Shown: one piece after another, positions 20,511-32,411 of the stretch
Position numbering within the stretch: the first letter of the stretch is position 1
Layout of the letters: each line of letters starts with the position of its first letter
Assembly (NCBI GenBank): GCA_020740775.1
Contig: JAHEWK010000043.1
Span: forward strand, 144,003-208,002
Direction: 5' to 3'
Length of the DNA stretch: 64,000 nucleotides
From: Ilyonectria destructans
Taxonomy: Eukaryota > Ascomycota > Sordariomycetes > Hypocreales > Nectriaceae
Notes under the pieces: generated by a model
The model's input: the letters and a program-made list of their open reading frames with translations, nothing else
Database searches by the model: none
Told to the model about the DNA's origin: nothing
Program-made: the position numbers and the translations under genes

Positions 20511-21833
20511 TTACAGAACCAGGGCAGCGACAATAGCAACAATACCACCGACAGAGATCATCTTGAGGCCGGAAGCGGCGTTGTCGACGGTGCTGGGGGT
20601 GGTGGAAGCAGAGTCAGTCTCGGTGCTGGAGCCAGAGTCGGAGCCAGTAGAGTCAGAGCTAGAGTCGGAGCCAGAGGAGCCAGAGCCGGAAGAACCGGTG
20701 GGAGTGGAGGCAGCATCGGAGGCAGTGCCACTCGCGTTGGAACCAGTGCTAGTGGGCTTGGTGACGGTGCCGGTCTCGGTAGAGTCAGAGCCCTCAGAGG
20801 TAGCAGTCGACTCAGAGTCAGTGGCCTTGGAGGTGCCGCTGGTCTTGGTCTTGGTCGAGGTAGCCTTGGAAGTGGAGGTCTTGTCGTCGTTGACGGGGCA
20901 AGACAGGTCAAAGCGAGGGGCGGTGGACAGGCCCTTGGTGATGGCAAACTTCATGGAGTTGTCGGGGTTGGAGTCACGGAGGTTGTACCAGAAGGTGGGG
21001 ACCTTGTTGAAGAGGCGATCGCAACCAATATCCTGCCAGTACTGCTTGGCGTTGGCAACGCTGGGAACAGCCTCGTCCCAGGTCTCACCGCTGTAGGGCC
21101 ATCCGGTCTCGGTAACCCAGACGGGCTTGCCGCCGACGGCAGCGACGGTGGCATCGTAGGCCTTGTCGAAGAGGTTGCCAGCGTTGTCGATGGTGTTGCC
21201 CTTGTCGTTCTCGTAGTAGGGGTACTCATCAACACCAACGAAGTCGACGGCGTCAATGACGGCCGCGTTAGTAGCGTTGGGCCAGACATCCCAGGTGTCG
21301 ACGTGACCAATGGGGATATCAGAGATGGCGCTGTTGGCGAAGGCCATCTTGAAGTCATCGATGAAGCCAACCAGGACATCGGGGTCGGCGCCAACGCCAG
21401 ACTTGTTCTTAACACCAGTCTTGGAGTTGCGGTACAGATCCTCGCTACCGATGGAGACACCGATGATCAGATCAGTGAAGTCAGAGCCATAGGTAGAGAT
21501 GGCAGTCTTAAGAGCAGTGATCTCGTTGGAGATGCTGTCGGTGCCAGAGCACCAGACACCGAGAAGGATTGAAGTCTCAGTCTCAATGGCAGCCTCGAAA
21601 GCCTCGATGGGGTCGTTCGTGGAGTAAGCCTGGATGTTGGTGTACAAGCGAACAGCGTTGAAGTCGCCGGGAGCACCGATGAGGTTCTGGGCCGTCTCGA
21701 ACTCGGCCTTGAAGTCAGCCTTGAACTTGGCAGATCGGTCGGCCAGAGTGGCACCGGAGTTGAAACCGAGGTAGTTCTTGGCCGAGACGCCAACAGCGAG
21801 GGCGCTGGCAGTAAGGGTGGCAGAGACACGCAT
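20511..21833 (-). CDS. eglC: GPI-anchored glucan endo-1,3-beta-glucosidase (GH17)
   Basis: This single-exon gene encodes 440 residues. The start at 21833 is preferred over an in-frame upstream start because it opens directly with the signal peptide MRVSATLTASALAVGVSA. The GH17 barrel follows, with the probable acid Glu131 in GVSIGSEDLYR and the nucleophile Glu242 in WVTETGWPYSG. A Ser/Thr-rich linker of roughly 110 residues (about 310-420) then leads to an NAASG-like GPI attachment site and a hydrophobic tail (MISVGGIVAIVAALVL). These proteins act at the plasma membrane and cell wall, hydrolysing or remodelling beta-1,3-glucan. The architecture matches Aspergillus eglC. The gene looks intact. 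The antisense frame over the Ser-rich linker is a repeat artefact. Confidence 0.92.
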   Translation of the reverse strand: MRVSATLTASALAVGVSAKNYLGFNSGATLADRSAKFKADFKAEFETAQNLIGAPGDFNAVRLYTNIQAYSTNDPIEAFEAAIETETSILLGVWCSGTDSISNEITALKTAISTYGSDFTDLIIGVSIGSEDLYRNSKTGVKNKSGVGADPDVLVGFIDDFKMAFANSAISDIPIGHVDTWDVWPNATNAAVIDAVDFVGVDEYPYYENDKGNTIDNAGNLFDKAYDATVAAVGGKPVWVTETGWPYSGETWDEAVPSVANAKQYWQDIGCDRLFNKVPTFWYNLRDSNPDNSMKFAITKGLSTAPRFDLSCPVNDDKTSTSKATSTKTKTSGTSKATDSESTATSEGSDSTETGTVTKPTSTGSNASGTASDAASTPTGSSGSGSSGSDSSSDSTGSDSGSSTETDSASTTPSTVDNAASGLKMISVGGIVAIVAALVL

Positions 21834-22404
21834 GATGACAACTGTATTCGAGGTCGTTCGAGATATCGATGTCTGTATGTGTCGCACAGGGGAAAAGTAT
21901 AGGCCGCACCGATTCGATCAGAAACTAAGATGTATACAAGGAGTGTGATAGAAACAACCCGTAGGCAAGCGAATGACGATAAAAAGAATGTCGTTTCCCA
22001 AGAAGAGCAATGAGAAGGAAAGATCCGGATTGATGAGGTCAGGATAGAAAGAGAATACCGGATGATATGGAACGCGCTGAAATCAGGGGGATTGAGAGCG
22101 TGACATATCACGTGCATGCATAAAATCATTCCTGATCGGAGCGGCATTGCCGGTTTTCTGGCTCTTGGCAGGGGAAGGAGCGGCGAAGTGGGTCTTTCAA
22201 GGCACCATGCGAATCACTCCACAGTCATCCCAGTCTGAGGAAAGTGTCTCCTCCGTCTCCCCTGCTTCGTATTACACTCCACTAAACCTAGCCTTAATTT
22301 GCCGGATCGCCGATAAACAATCAACAATGTCGCCTGAGCCTGGAATGATGTCGTTGTTTTCATGAGTGTAACTCGACCAGACAACTAAGTAGCACCCCCC
22401 CCTG
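21834..22404. other. Upstream region of the GH17 gene
   Basis: No gene is seen. This divergent-free stretch is presumably the promoter and 5' leader of the glucanase gene. No distinct regulatory site can be named with confidence. Confidence 0.4.
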
Positions 22405-22590
22405 TACATCCCCCAAAGTGCGTCCCTCAACGGGCATCCTCCAAATAGCATCCCTCAACGTGCATCCCTCCATTTGTGCACCCCTCCATTTGGGCATTCC
22501 CCAAAGTGCATCCCCCAAAGTGCATCCCCCAAAGTGCATCCCCCAAAGTGCATCCCCCAAAGTGCATCGCCCAAATGGCATCCTCTAAAT
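22405..22590. repeat. Minisatellite of 14-15-bp units (GCATCCCCCAAAGT type)
   Basis: About 13 units are present. The central ones (near 22505-22565) are identical GTGCATCCCCCAAA copies and the outer ones diverge (CTCCATTT, CTCAACG). This edge-diverged, centre-homogeneous pattern is typical of a minisatellite expanding by slippage or unequal exchange. Confidence 0.85.
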
Positions 22591-23454
22591 CAAGTTTAGG
22601 CTGCCAATGTGCAACTGTTCTTTAAAGGTGTCTGTCTCTTCAGGGCTAATTGATATTAAAGGGCATCTATCTATTTAAACGAGTGGTAGTGGCTCATTCG
22701 GAGCTGATCCTATCACCCCCGTGACCATTGGGGTATGATGAGAAAAGGATAACTTACGCTAAGTACAGTCCTTGGATTATTCGCTAAAAATCATTCGCTT
22801 TCAACAGGCCAAGAAAATGAAGTACTTCATGCAGCGGTTTAGAATCAGGGCGGATTATTAATCGAGCCGAGGCTCCTAGAATAGAGTTTTGTTCCTCACA
22901 GGCCTTTGCCCGCACAGGGATGGCTGCACCTGCTTGGCGTGTAATTCTTAATTGTTCTAGAATCTAAGTATGGAGTCTTCGTACGGCTTCGTGACTAAAA
23001 TGCGCCGAGACGTTGGTCATCAATTGTTCCACGGATGAGAGAAACTACTGCTTCAGGATAGATGTGGGATACCGGACAGGACACGTGCAAAGAAGGATTG
23101 GTTAATTAGGCTTTTAAGGCCATGCTGGCGGCCGAGGTGGACTGGTCCATTGCTGACATTAGCTATGTCAACAGTGAAGACCTATTCAGTCGGATACGTC
23201 TATAAAATTACTACCTCTCTTTGTAGTCATGAAATTAATGATCCTGGCTATGAGTCCACGGGTGCCATTATCTATCCCTACGTGCTCCTTCGCGTAGGCC
23301 ATACTACTGGCTATACCATTTAATATTATCGTTTTGCTTGTCGTTCCGAGCTGCTACGGCAATTTGCCTCATCTTTGCGGATTTCTAATCAAGTTCACAC
23401 GGTTTTGATTTGTAATGTGTGCTCTTCATTTTCCAGTCACTTGTTTAAAATTAA
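22591..23454. other. AT-rich intergenic stretch
   Basis: No coding sequence or repeat structure that I can name is visible. Confidence 0.4.
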
Positions 23455-23638
23455 TGTTGGAATATGACCCTGTATAACGAAACCTCTGATAGATTGATAT
23501 CCGGACCTTAGTCAGAAGGGGGGGTATGATAACCCCTCTTCCGGCCGATCCGGATGACGAGGACAAGCAATCATCAACATCATCATCAATAATCTAAACA
23601 CTATTGCATTGATCAAATTGACCGTAACGGATCTATCA
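23455..23638. repeat. Solo LTR, family A copy 1 (184 bp)
   Basis: It begins TGTTGGAATATGACC and ends GGATCTATCA. It is flanked by the perfect 5-bp duplication ATTAA (23450-23454 and 23639-23643). It has the same length as, and very similar sequence to, 38574-38757. No internal retrotransposon sequence is present, so it is a recombination product (solo LTR). Confidence 0.9.
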
Positions 23639-23775
23639 ATTAACTAGTTATATGCTTTTATGCTTAGTGACTCATTTCGACTCTGTTACTGAAAGACGCT
23701 TGTCTAAGAAGGGCAAGACTAATTAGCATTGCACCCAGCCCTGACCCACTTGTAGTGGAGGCTCAGGCTGTTTGC

Positions 23776-24081
23776 TACGGAGGGCCCTTTCAAAAGTCTT
23801 ATCCAAGCGCTAAATGCGCCACATCTCTTAATCCTTGTTAGTTACCTAAGATACAAGGTGTAGAATCCAACCATCATGAGCTAGCTGCTACGTCCACTCT
23901 AGTTTTAGGGGTGCTAGGGGGATTAGAATGTAACACAGTGAGAAGAGGCTCCTGTAAAATTAGCAGCCTTTAGCGGATAAAGCACTACAGGAAGTACTTA
24001 ATGTACTCAACCCAGCCACAGCCGTCAGAGTTCCTTTTTCGAACTAGCGCTTGGATAAGACTTTTGAAAGGGCCCTCCGTA
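23776..24081. mobile_element. MITE-like element with perfect 37-bp terminal inverted repeats
   Basis: Positions 23776-23812 and 24045-24081 are exact inverted copies of 37 bp, separated by 232 bp. The arms start TACGGAGGGCCC. Removing the terminal TA leaves CGGAGGG ends flanked by TA, the duplication expected for a Tc1/mariner-type insertion. There is no coding sequence inside. Confidence 0.7.
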
Positions 24082-24469
24082 CGAAGTAAAGAGATCATAC
24101 TGCCACTTGCCCCATGCCCCGAATTGGGAAAGAATCAATGTCACCTGCCCGGAGTTTCATGTGCCAGACAGTGGACCCTGGCTCAGGCTAACAAATAAAC
24201 TCTGGCGGATAGTTTTGGTCCCTTGAATAGCGGGGTATTCTTTCTACGGAATGATATTGTTGCCAGGTAGACGGGAAATGAATTCATATCACTTCAAGAA
24301 CTTTAAATTCTTTGATTGGTAACGCCCCAAGCCCCAGACATCAGGCGCCCTTGAACAGTGTTTAAGCGGTTCCCTCCACCACGTCTTTCAATCCTCATCT
24401 AACTACCATAACTCTTCGAACCTTTCACGAATCAAACAGTGGCTGAGTTATTGATCTGCTCCCGACAAT

Positions 24470-24866
24470 ATGAAGTTTTACTCTCTTTTTGCGTTTGCAA
24501 TGTGCTTAGGCACCTCCGTGGCCACTATCAACTGCCGCACGAGTGTCCCCGTGAGTTTAAGAGTAACGAAAGGAAGGAACATGAGCTAATTTTGCTAGGG
24601 AGGAAGCCGGAATATCTGCTCAAACACGTCGCCGGCGTGGGCGGGTTGTGACAGGTTCTGTCCCGAGCATGTAAGTGACTGTCGAATCCGATCTAGGACG
24701 CTCTGCGGTTGTTAACCTGAGTTAGTGCGGAAGTGGAAGCCGTACAAGGGCTTGCATTTAGTAAGTTATGACCGCTTGCGCAATGAGCCCATTTGATATA
24801 GTATTTTACTGATACACGAATAGCAAAGGTGCAACCGGTGGGGACTATGATTGCTGGTGCACTTAG
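24470..24866 (+). CDS. Secreted eight-cysteine peptide, defensin-like (CS-alpha-beta spacing), four exons
   Basis: Exons 24470-24550, 24599-24670, 24726-24760 and 24824-24866 join to 231 nt, or 76 residues. The introns (48, 55 and 63 bp) all have GT-AG ends with plausible branch sites (CTAAT, TTAAC, CTGAT). The N terminus MKFYSLFAFAMCLGTSVA is a typical signal peptide. The mature part, about 58 residues, has cysteines at 22, 34, 44, 48, 52, 61, 73 and 75. The C-x3-C (44/48) and C-x-C (73/75, DCWC) pairs, with C34 and C61, match the cysteine-stabilised alpha-beta pattern of defensins such as plectasin. C22 and C52 would form an extra bridge. No homologue is recognised. A secreted antimicrobial peptide or effector is inferred. 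A random run of open exons would not be expected to give this pattern, but transcript support is lacking. Confidence 0.65.
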
Positions 24867-26608
24867 TTTTTACACGCGGCGGATTCATTTGGTCTCGGCC
24901 CGATGGTGAACCAGCTCCTGAGAATTCGTTGCTCCTTTACTTCGTTGTGGCCGCCTGCTACCCAGTTTGTTTCCAAACCAATACCTACCTAGACGGTTTG
25001 GCATGCAGGAAGCGGTAGCCACCCCCAATTGCTGAGAGGAGGGATTTCCCATCGTTCAAGCGGACACGAAATCTGTCCTTATTCTACCAGGCGTTATTCT
25101 GCAAAATAAACTTTTACCCAGAGGTCGCTGTTGCACTCATAATACGCCTCATTCCCACCTGCCTTTGTCATGATTCCAAGTTTTGTAATCCAGGCTGACT
25201 GCTTGATGACGTGCATGGTTCGACATTATATTGGACTGATAGAATTCAGATGCCGGAGGATGGGCTTTTATTTAAGCATTCACCGGACCAGGCTACGTCC
25301 CGGGTTCAGCAGGCCGCCAGAGAGGTCGCCGAGAAGAACAGGCAGCTTCGCAATCTGTTCAAAGATAACGGCTTTGACCATGGCTTCATCGCACCTAATG
25401 AGATCCAGGCTGCCAACCAAGAGCATATCATGATTCAATGGACCATGGTCCAAGTGCTGCTAGTGACTTTGACTATCGTCCAGATTGGTGCCATCAGGCT
25501 TGACCATGTCAAAAACGATGGCACCGGGGACATCTGGCCGAATACTGACATCGACCGGCTGTCAGCTCGTCGATGCGAACGCGGAAGTCAGCTAGTTGTT
25601 GGTGTTGAATTGGAGGCATGTTAGAACCCCACAACAGGGCTCCAGGAAGTCACATGAGAAATAGGGAGTTTCTCGAGACCAAGCCCTCGGTCGGCTAGCC
25701 CGTATTATTAGGAAGCAAGAACAAGCTAGACCTCCCTGTCCTCAAGGGGCGGGAGCTGCAGATAACAGATACACAATACACACACATGTTACGGGTCATC
25801 AAGTGGTCATACGAGCTATCCAACCCAATCAGTCACCAAAGCCAATCGTTAGTCCCTGACTTGTTCTTTTGTTACTCTTGTCTTCTCTTCCTCAAACTCC
25901 ATCTATGGGAACCTATTTGTCCTTTGATTCCGCTTCATTCATTTGGAATATAATACCTATAGCCCTAGCCATCTCTAAGCAGAATGCGTCATTTACTTCC
26001 CACAAAGTCCCGATGATATAGCAATATCCTACTAATTAGTAGGCATTGATAAGATAGATACTTTTATCTACGAATTTCCCATCGTGATCTTCCTAGTTCT
26101 ATATGCCGAGAGATACGCAAGAAACGGCGGGTACTGGCGAAGGTTTATCTCCAAGAGATTAGCTACTGTCAGAAGATCACTGCTTGTATCTTGTAGCGGT
26201 ATATGGCTTCTCAGCGGATCCTTCTTGTTTGTATAGCTGTGGCCAGTAAAGTAAAAATCTTATCCCCTGGTAAGTGGGCAATAATGTTATCAAAAGGGTG
26301 GTTTATTCAGCCGAAGGCTGACTCTACATTAGTTCTTAAGTTTTCCCGAATAATGAGGGTTTGGTGCAGACAGGGATAAATAAGTTTCTCGGGATCTGAT
26401 TGGTCCAAATTTTGTATTGCCGGTCGCTAAAGAAGGCTGGATTGGTTGGCGGCTCTAGAAAAAGTGGGTATCCGCCAGCCACCATCTGCCACTGCTTCTT
26501 TGTTTACTTCTTTGTTTACCATCGCCAAATTTGCCTGGCGATCTGTTCGTTTGCTTGGCCAAGCAACCTTTCTTCCATTATCGATCCCGATGCACCGTAT
26601 GACTGAGG
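24867..26608. other. AT-rich region with one unassigned open frame
   Basis: An open frame of 137 codons at 25211-25624 contains a charged helical stretch (VQQAAREVAEKNRQLRN) and a hydrophobic one (VQVLLVTLTIVQIGAI). I recognise no domain and cannot exclude that it is a gene fragment. An AGCCGAAGGCT hairpin motif near 26310 is the inverse of one near 32345 and may mark the left part of the Helitron. The rest is AT-rich with no feature seen. Confidence 0.35.
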
Positions 26609-29600
26609 ATGGATTCCGATTCTAGGGGTAATATGAGCCCTGGATCTGATTTTGGAGTCCATTGCCCGTCTTGCAACCAAATAAAACCAGCAAGTGACTT
26701 CATTAGCAGGAGGAAATCTGCCAATCAAACTACAACCTGCCTGGAATGCCGGGACCAGCGCAATTCCGAGGTAACTGACATCATTGGTATAGTCTATATG
26801 CCTCCCTAACCTGATCAAGCGTGCCAGGTCCAAAGGTGCGGTCCTGACGTTGAGGAACCTGGCCGTCCGTCCTTCCTCAGCTGAGAGATCTGCTCCGAAA
26901 AGAACCGACGGAGATGCTGGCCTATCGCCTCCTAATGAGAGATCCGGAACCCAGCCTACATCGCCACTGAAGCTACGGCAACTTCATACAGCTAGGAGTT
27001 TATTCGGAGAGTCAATTAGCCAGCCGCACGTAGTGCTGGGGACTCCAATTCCACCAACCCAACAAAGCACGCGGCGTTTCCGTGCTCTAGCTCCCTCACC
27101 TCCCGTGCAGCCAACGGCCCATCCAATCGCCTCACATTCTGACCCATCTACTGTCCGAAGCAGCACAACTGGTTTGGATTACTCTTACTTGGCTGCTAGG
27201 TTCCACAGGGCCGGGAAGGACTCGCAAGATGATCCTTCCAAGGCCGGGGCGAGGGCCAAGCTGGCCGCTGTCCAGCGCGACCATCGTTCACGACGCCGTG
27301 CAGGGGAGACTGTGTCACTGACTCCCACAATATCTCAACTCGGCGCCTTTAATGGGTCTGAGGGTCCTGGGGAAGGTATCCTTGTGCTGTGGTCCTGGTA
27401 AATTGTTCAGGCTAACCACGGAGCGTAGATGGAAGTCGAGATCGACTACAACCGAGTTGGTTTCAAGTCGGGGATGGGATAACCAAGGAAGGCAATGACA
27501 GGGGAGAGTTCTCTGAATCTGATATTGACGCCGAGGACTATTTCAACTTACTCCTCTCGCCTGCTCGACCACGGAGGTACCTCAAACAATTAGGGGTGGA
27601 GTGTGATTCCGATCCAGGGAACGAAGACGAGAACGACGATAATAATTCCGTGGATGGAAGCCCTCTTCGCCATCGCTTGCCGCAGCCTTCCACACGGCCA
27701 AGGCGTGGTCGCCGTGGTCCTGCCCCTGGTACAGGAGGGCGGCCGAGACAATCTCGAAGGCAAACTCCATCGTCGAGGCCGCCACGACGGTATCGGAGTC
27801 CAGTGATGATTCCACCTGAAGAATCGGCGGTATTTCACGCACAAGACCCGGTGTGGAATGGAGACCTTGAGGCTTGCGCCTTGACTGGTCGCGACAAGGC
27901 AATCCTCCACGAGTTCTGGACAAAGCTGGACAATGACCAAATGCAGTTTTGCGGTCGATGCCAAGAGAGTTGGTTCCAGATGAAGATCGATTGCGATGGC
28001 ATTTGTGCGCGTTGCTATCGAAGGGATGAAAAACGCCGCCCCGACGAGCCGTATTTCTTCTCTGCGGATAATCAGCTCGACTTTGGCCCTGTACCGACCC
28101 GATTGCCCCAGCTTACGCCTACCGAAGAGTCTTTGATTGCTCGTGTTCACGTCCACGTGAATATTATGCTTGTGCGAGGGCAGCAGTACAAGTATCGGGG
28201 GCACGTGGTTCACTTTCTCCGCGAGGTTGGCTTAGTGTACAACCAGCTCCCGCTTCTGCCGCAGGAGTTGAACATTGTATTACTACGTCCTGCCAATACG
28301 TCGTCTCACGCAATTCTTAGCCGGCAATTCACCCGCCAGTTCCGCGTCCGCCGCCAGCCGGTTGTCATATGGCTAGACTACCTCCGCCGCCATCATCCTG
28401 GCTATCGATGCATCGTCATCGACGAAGAGAGGCTGAATCAATTGCCCCAAGATGGCAATGTCCTGCATGCCATCCCCCAGAGTCAGGTGGAGGCTGCGGA
28501 TGTTGGACCCGAGGAAGATCAGGAGGCAGAGCCTGACCTGGAGGACGAGGCTGCAGTGCCAGACCTGTTGGCCAAGGACACGGAACTCGATGCTCTGCGG
28601 TCTATTCTCGCCGGAGAATCAGAAGTTGATTCAGGGCTTTCCACAAGCTTCCAGGTGCAGGCGCAACACGAGCTGCGGCTCCCGAATATACGACACACAC
28701 CCATTAATGAGTTCAATCGCTCTCATGCCCTACTCTCCTTGGCGTTTCCCTGCCTCTTTCCTGACGGTAGAGCCGACTTTGTTGAACCTCGATTACGCTC
28801 CATTGATTACAAGGATTACGTCGAGCACGCGATGCGCTGGCACGACGGGCGTTTTGCACGCCACCCGACCTTCCGCTTCGTCGCCTTCAACACACTAATG
28901 CGGTCACAGGCACGTTCACGGTCCAGATTCTTCGTGAAGCAACATGATGGGAGGCATCAGCCGCTCACGCGAGAGCAACTCATTCAGGCGCTCGAACACA
29001 GCGAGGACCCCGAGGCGCAGGCGCTGATCAACTCGATCACAAGGCATGCGGTTTCTATTCGCGGTACGCGTCCATTCTGGAACAAAAAGAGGCAGGACCT
29101 CGAGGCCTCTGCCTATAACCTTGGTTGTCCTGGTGCATTCATCACGTTTAGCCCGGCAGATTTACACTGGCGGAGTCTCTACCAGCATATGCCCCAGTAT
29201 GACGACTGGCTAGCCGCCACCGAGCCGGAGAGGATGGCTCTATCGCGCCGCCTATTGCGGCAGAACCCTCACATTGCTGCTTTCCACTTCTACCGCCGAT
29301 ACACCCTCTTTCGGGATATCGTGCTAAGTAAGAAGTTCAGCATCACAGATTACTGGGATCGGTACGAATGGCAAGGCCGTGGTAGCCCACACAACCACGG
29401 CCTGTACTGGATGGATAATTGTCCAGGGGCCGACATGGAGGACGAAGCGGCTCGTGATGTATTTGCACGCACATGGGGATTCCACGTCACTGCTATTAAC
29501 CCTGAGCCGAGTAGGACTATGCCTCAGGGTGAGGGTAATCCCCTGAGCGTGGATCCCCTGAGCATAGAGATGACATTCCTGCGGCTCTCACAAATCGTCA

Positions 29601-32302
29601 ACCGTTGCCAGCGCCACAAGTGCAATACCACGTACTGCTTGCGCGTGAGGAAGAGAACCGGTGATCTGGCGAGGGACATGGAAGGTGCCGCTGCGGATAT
29701 CGAGGCGGCCAACGTTGCCAATCCAGAGAGGGAGTGTCGTTTTGACTTCCCTCGTGCCTTGCGGGAGCTGGCCGCAGTGATCAGGAAGGAAGGCAGGTCG
29801 TACTATGTCTTTGAGGCGGCCCGGAATGACAGCCTCATGAATAACTTCAATCCTGCGATTATCCTAGGCTGGCTAGCCAATATCGACATATCTCCTTGCA
29901 CCAGCTTACAGGCGGTTATTACGTACGCTGCGAAGTATTGCAGTAAATCTGAGAAGAAGACCGAGTCTTTCGCCAGGCTTGCAGACCAGGTCTTGCCTCA
30001 CAAATCGCACGTTCAGCCCCTGTTGTCCTTCTCCTCTCGCCTGATGAACAAGCTGATTGCCGAGAGAGATTACTCGGCGCAGGAGATTTCCCATCTGCTG
30101 CTTAACATTCCGCTGCAAGAAGGCACCCGTATGGTTGTCACCGTGGACTGCCGTCCGTTAGAGCGACAGGCACGTTCGTATCGTGTGGACGGAGATGTCA
30201 ACGAGGCCATCGGCAGCTACAGGAAATATCTAGAGAGAAAGGACCAGCATGAGGATATAACCTATCTCGAATACCTGCAATCGTACAATCTCAACACGTG
30301 GAGGAGACTCGCTGCTCAAGCGAAGAAGAGAGTCCTGTCTTACTTCCCTCGATACAAATCTATGGAGGCCTCTTCCCAGTTTAACGACTTCTGCCGTGTT
30401 AAATTGATGATGGTTCATCCACATCGCTCTCCAGAAGAGTTGCTCGTTGTGGGCGGGCAGCGGTTCGATTCCTTCACGGCCGCGTACATGCACTGCAGAC
30501 AGCACCACGATACCCATGCGGACGATCATTATGGGGAGCCAGATACAGATGAATTGACGGCAGAGGAGGATGAATTTGAGCTTGAGGTCCATGAGGAGCC
30601 CATCGCGGAGGAGGACTGGCATGAACTCGCCCGCATGCTACCTGACCGCCCACTGGAGGAAGAGGACATCGACATCCTCGGCCGCCGAGATATTGACATC
30701 AATTACGATTGGACCCCTCATGTTGGGCGGTATGCCGATGATGGCATTCTCAACAGCGACTACTGGAAGCAACGCAAAGCGGAAAACACCCTTGACCTTG
30801 ATGTGAATGATCAGCCCTTGGAGGCTCGCGATTCCCTAAATCCAGAGCGGCGCATAGTATACGATGCGGTGATGGGCCACTTCCTGACCCAGGATCCCTC
30901 TCAGTTGCTACTCCACGTGGATGGCGGAGGCGGCACTGGCAAGTCATACCTCATCAACCTGCTCTCCGCGCACCTCCAATCCGCGACAGGGGGGAGGGGG
31001 ACACCTGTTTGGCGTGCTGCGCCAACGGGCGTCGCGGGAAACCAGATATCGGGCACTACCTTGCACTCCCTGTTACACCTCCCAATCAATAAGGGCTTCA
31101 AGCCCCTATCTCCCGTTGATAAGACCCAGCTCCAGAAGAAGCTGAAGGATATCAAGTACCTAATCATCGATGAGAAGAGCATGCTAGGGCTGCGTCAGCT
31201 ATCGTGGATCGATGACCGTCTCCGCGAGGCGTTCCCGAACAGGAATGAGGAGTTCTTTGGCGGCCTGAACATCCTCTTGGTTGGTGACTTCTTCCAGCTT
31301 CCCCCTGTGCTACAGAAGCCACTTTATTACGACAAAGAGGTGCAGGGAGTAGAGATCAAAGGCAGGAACGCGTATAGGCGCTTCGATAAATCAGTATTCT
31401 TGAAGGTTGTTCAGAGGCAGCGCGGCGACGACCAGGAGGCGTTTCGCACAGCTCTCGGGGAACTGCGGCTGCTCCAACTATCTATGGAGTCCTGGAAGCT
31501 CCTGTCCACCCGCGTGCAGGCAAAGCTAGACGATCGAGAGGTCGCGAGGTTTTCCAGCGCCTTGCGAGTATACGCTACCAAAGATAGGGTGAACGAGTAT
31601 AACCACTATCACCTCGACCGCCTCGGCCGGCCAGTCGTCCAGGTCATGGCTAAGAACGTCGGCCCTGGTGCGGCTGCTGCCCCCGATGACAAGGCGGGCA
31701 ACCTTGCAAAGCAGATTCCCATATGCATTGGCGCCCGTCTAATGCTGACGTCCAACCTTTGGCAGCCAGTTGGCCTCTGCAACGGCGCTCGCGGTATGGT
31801 TTACGATATCGGCTGGGCACCTGGGGCCGACCCCATCCAAGACCCTCCCTGTGTTATCATGATGGAGTTTGACAAATACAGCGGACCGGTATTCCTGACC
31901 ACCGCTGATGGCAGGAAGATTGTGCCGATTCTCCCAGTGGAGAGGGACTTCCTCATCGGAGCCACTCTTTGCGCTCGCACCCAGTTTCCCCTGATCGTAT
32001 GCTACGCAATTACCGTGCACAAGTCACAAAGCATCACCGAAGACATGATAGTTACAGATCTGTCCTGCCGGGACTTTCAGACTGGTTTAAGCTACGTGGC
32101 TGTCTCTCGCGTGAAAACGCTCGAGGGTCTGATGTTGGATGCACCATTTGATCGTAATCACCTGGTCTACGGGTCTCCCCCGGATGGCATGAAGATGAAG
32201 ATGAGGGATCAGGAGCTTAGGAAACGACAGGTGCTCACACGGAATCCGTACATGTCACATAATACCAAGAATGGCCATGCCAATGGATCAGTACGTAGAT
32301 AA
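26609..32302 (+). CDS. Helitron Rep-helicase transposase, 1863 aa, three exons, intact
   Basis: Exons 26609-26770, 26820-27375 and 27429-32302 join in frame through 49- and 53-bp introns with CTAAC branch sites. The N terminus has a CxxC...CxxC zinc-binding motif (HCPSCNQIKP...CLECR). The Helitron-like N domain follows (LLSLAFPCLFPDGRADF). The rolling-circle Rep domain has AFITFSPADLHW, the HUH motif H894-N-H896 (SPHNHGLYW) and two catalytic tyrosines Y1072 and Y1076 (YAAKYCSK). The C-terminal Pif1-type SF1B helicase has Walker A GGGGTGKS (K1411), LIIDEKSML, a DFFQLPPV box and YVAVSRV. No stop or frameshift is seen, so the copy could be autonomous. Helitrons transpose by rolling-circle replication and can capture host genes. 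Confidence 0.93.
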
Positions 32303-32357
32303 TGCAGTAGTAGTAATAGCTTCCCGGCCCGCGGACACACAGCCTTCGGCTGAGGCT

Positions 32358-32411
32358 ACCCCATGCACCCCATCGCCGCTCCAATGTGCATGGGGTGACG
32401 TAGTATTTTAG
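32358..32411 (+). other. Putative Helitron 3' terminus (hairpin and TTAG end)
   Basis: An 11-bp perfect stem (ACCCCATGCAC / GTGCATGGGGT, 32358-32368 and 32386-32396) lies 15 nt before TTAG followed by T. Helitrons end in a short hairpin about 10-12 nt before a CTRR terminus and insert between A and T. TTAG is a relaxed match. A second small hairpin (CAGCCTTCGGCTG) precedes it at 32341. The 5' end (a TC after an A) could not be fixed. Confidence 0.5.

Noticed and set aside
20494..21096. Plus-strand open frame rich in Val/Glu/Ser opposite the GH17 linker
   Set aside because: It is the antisense of the Ser/Thr-rich linker repeats and has no domain.
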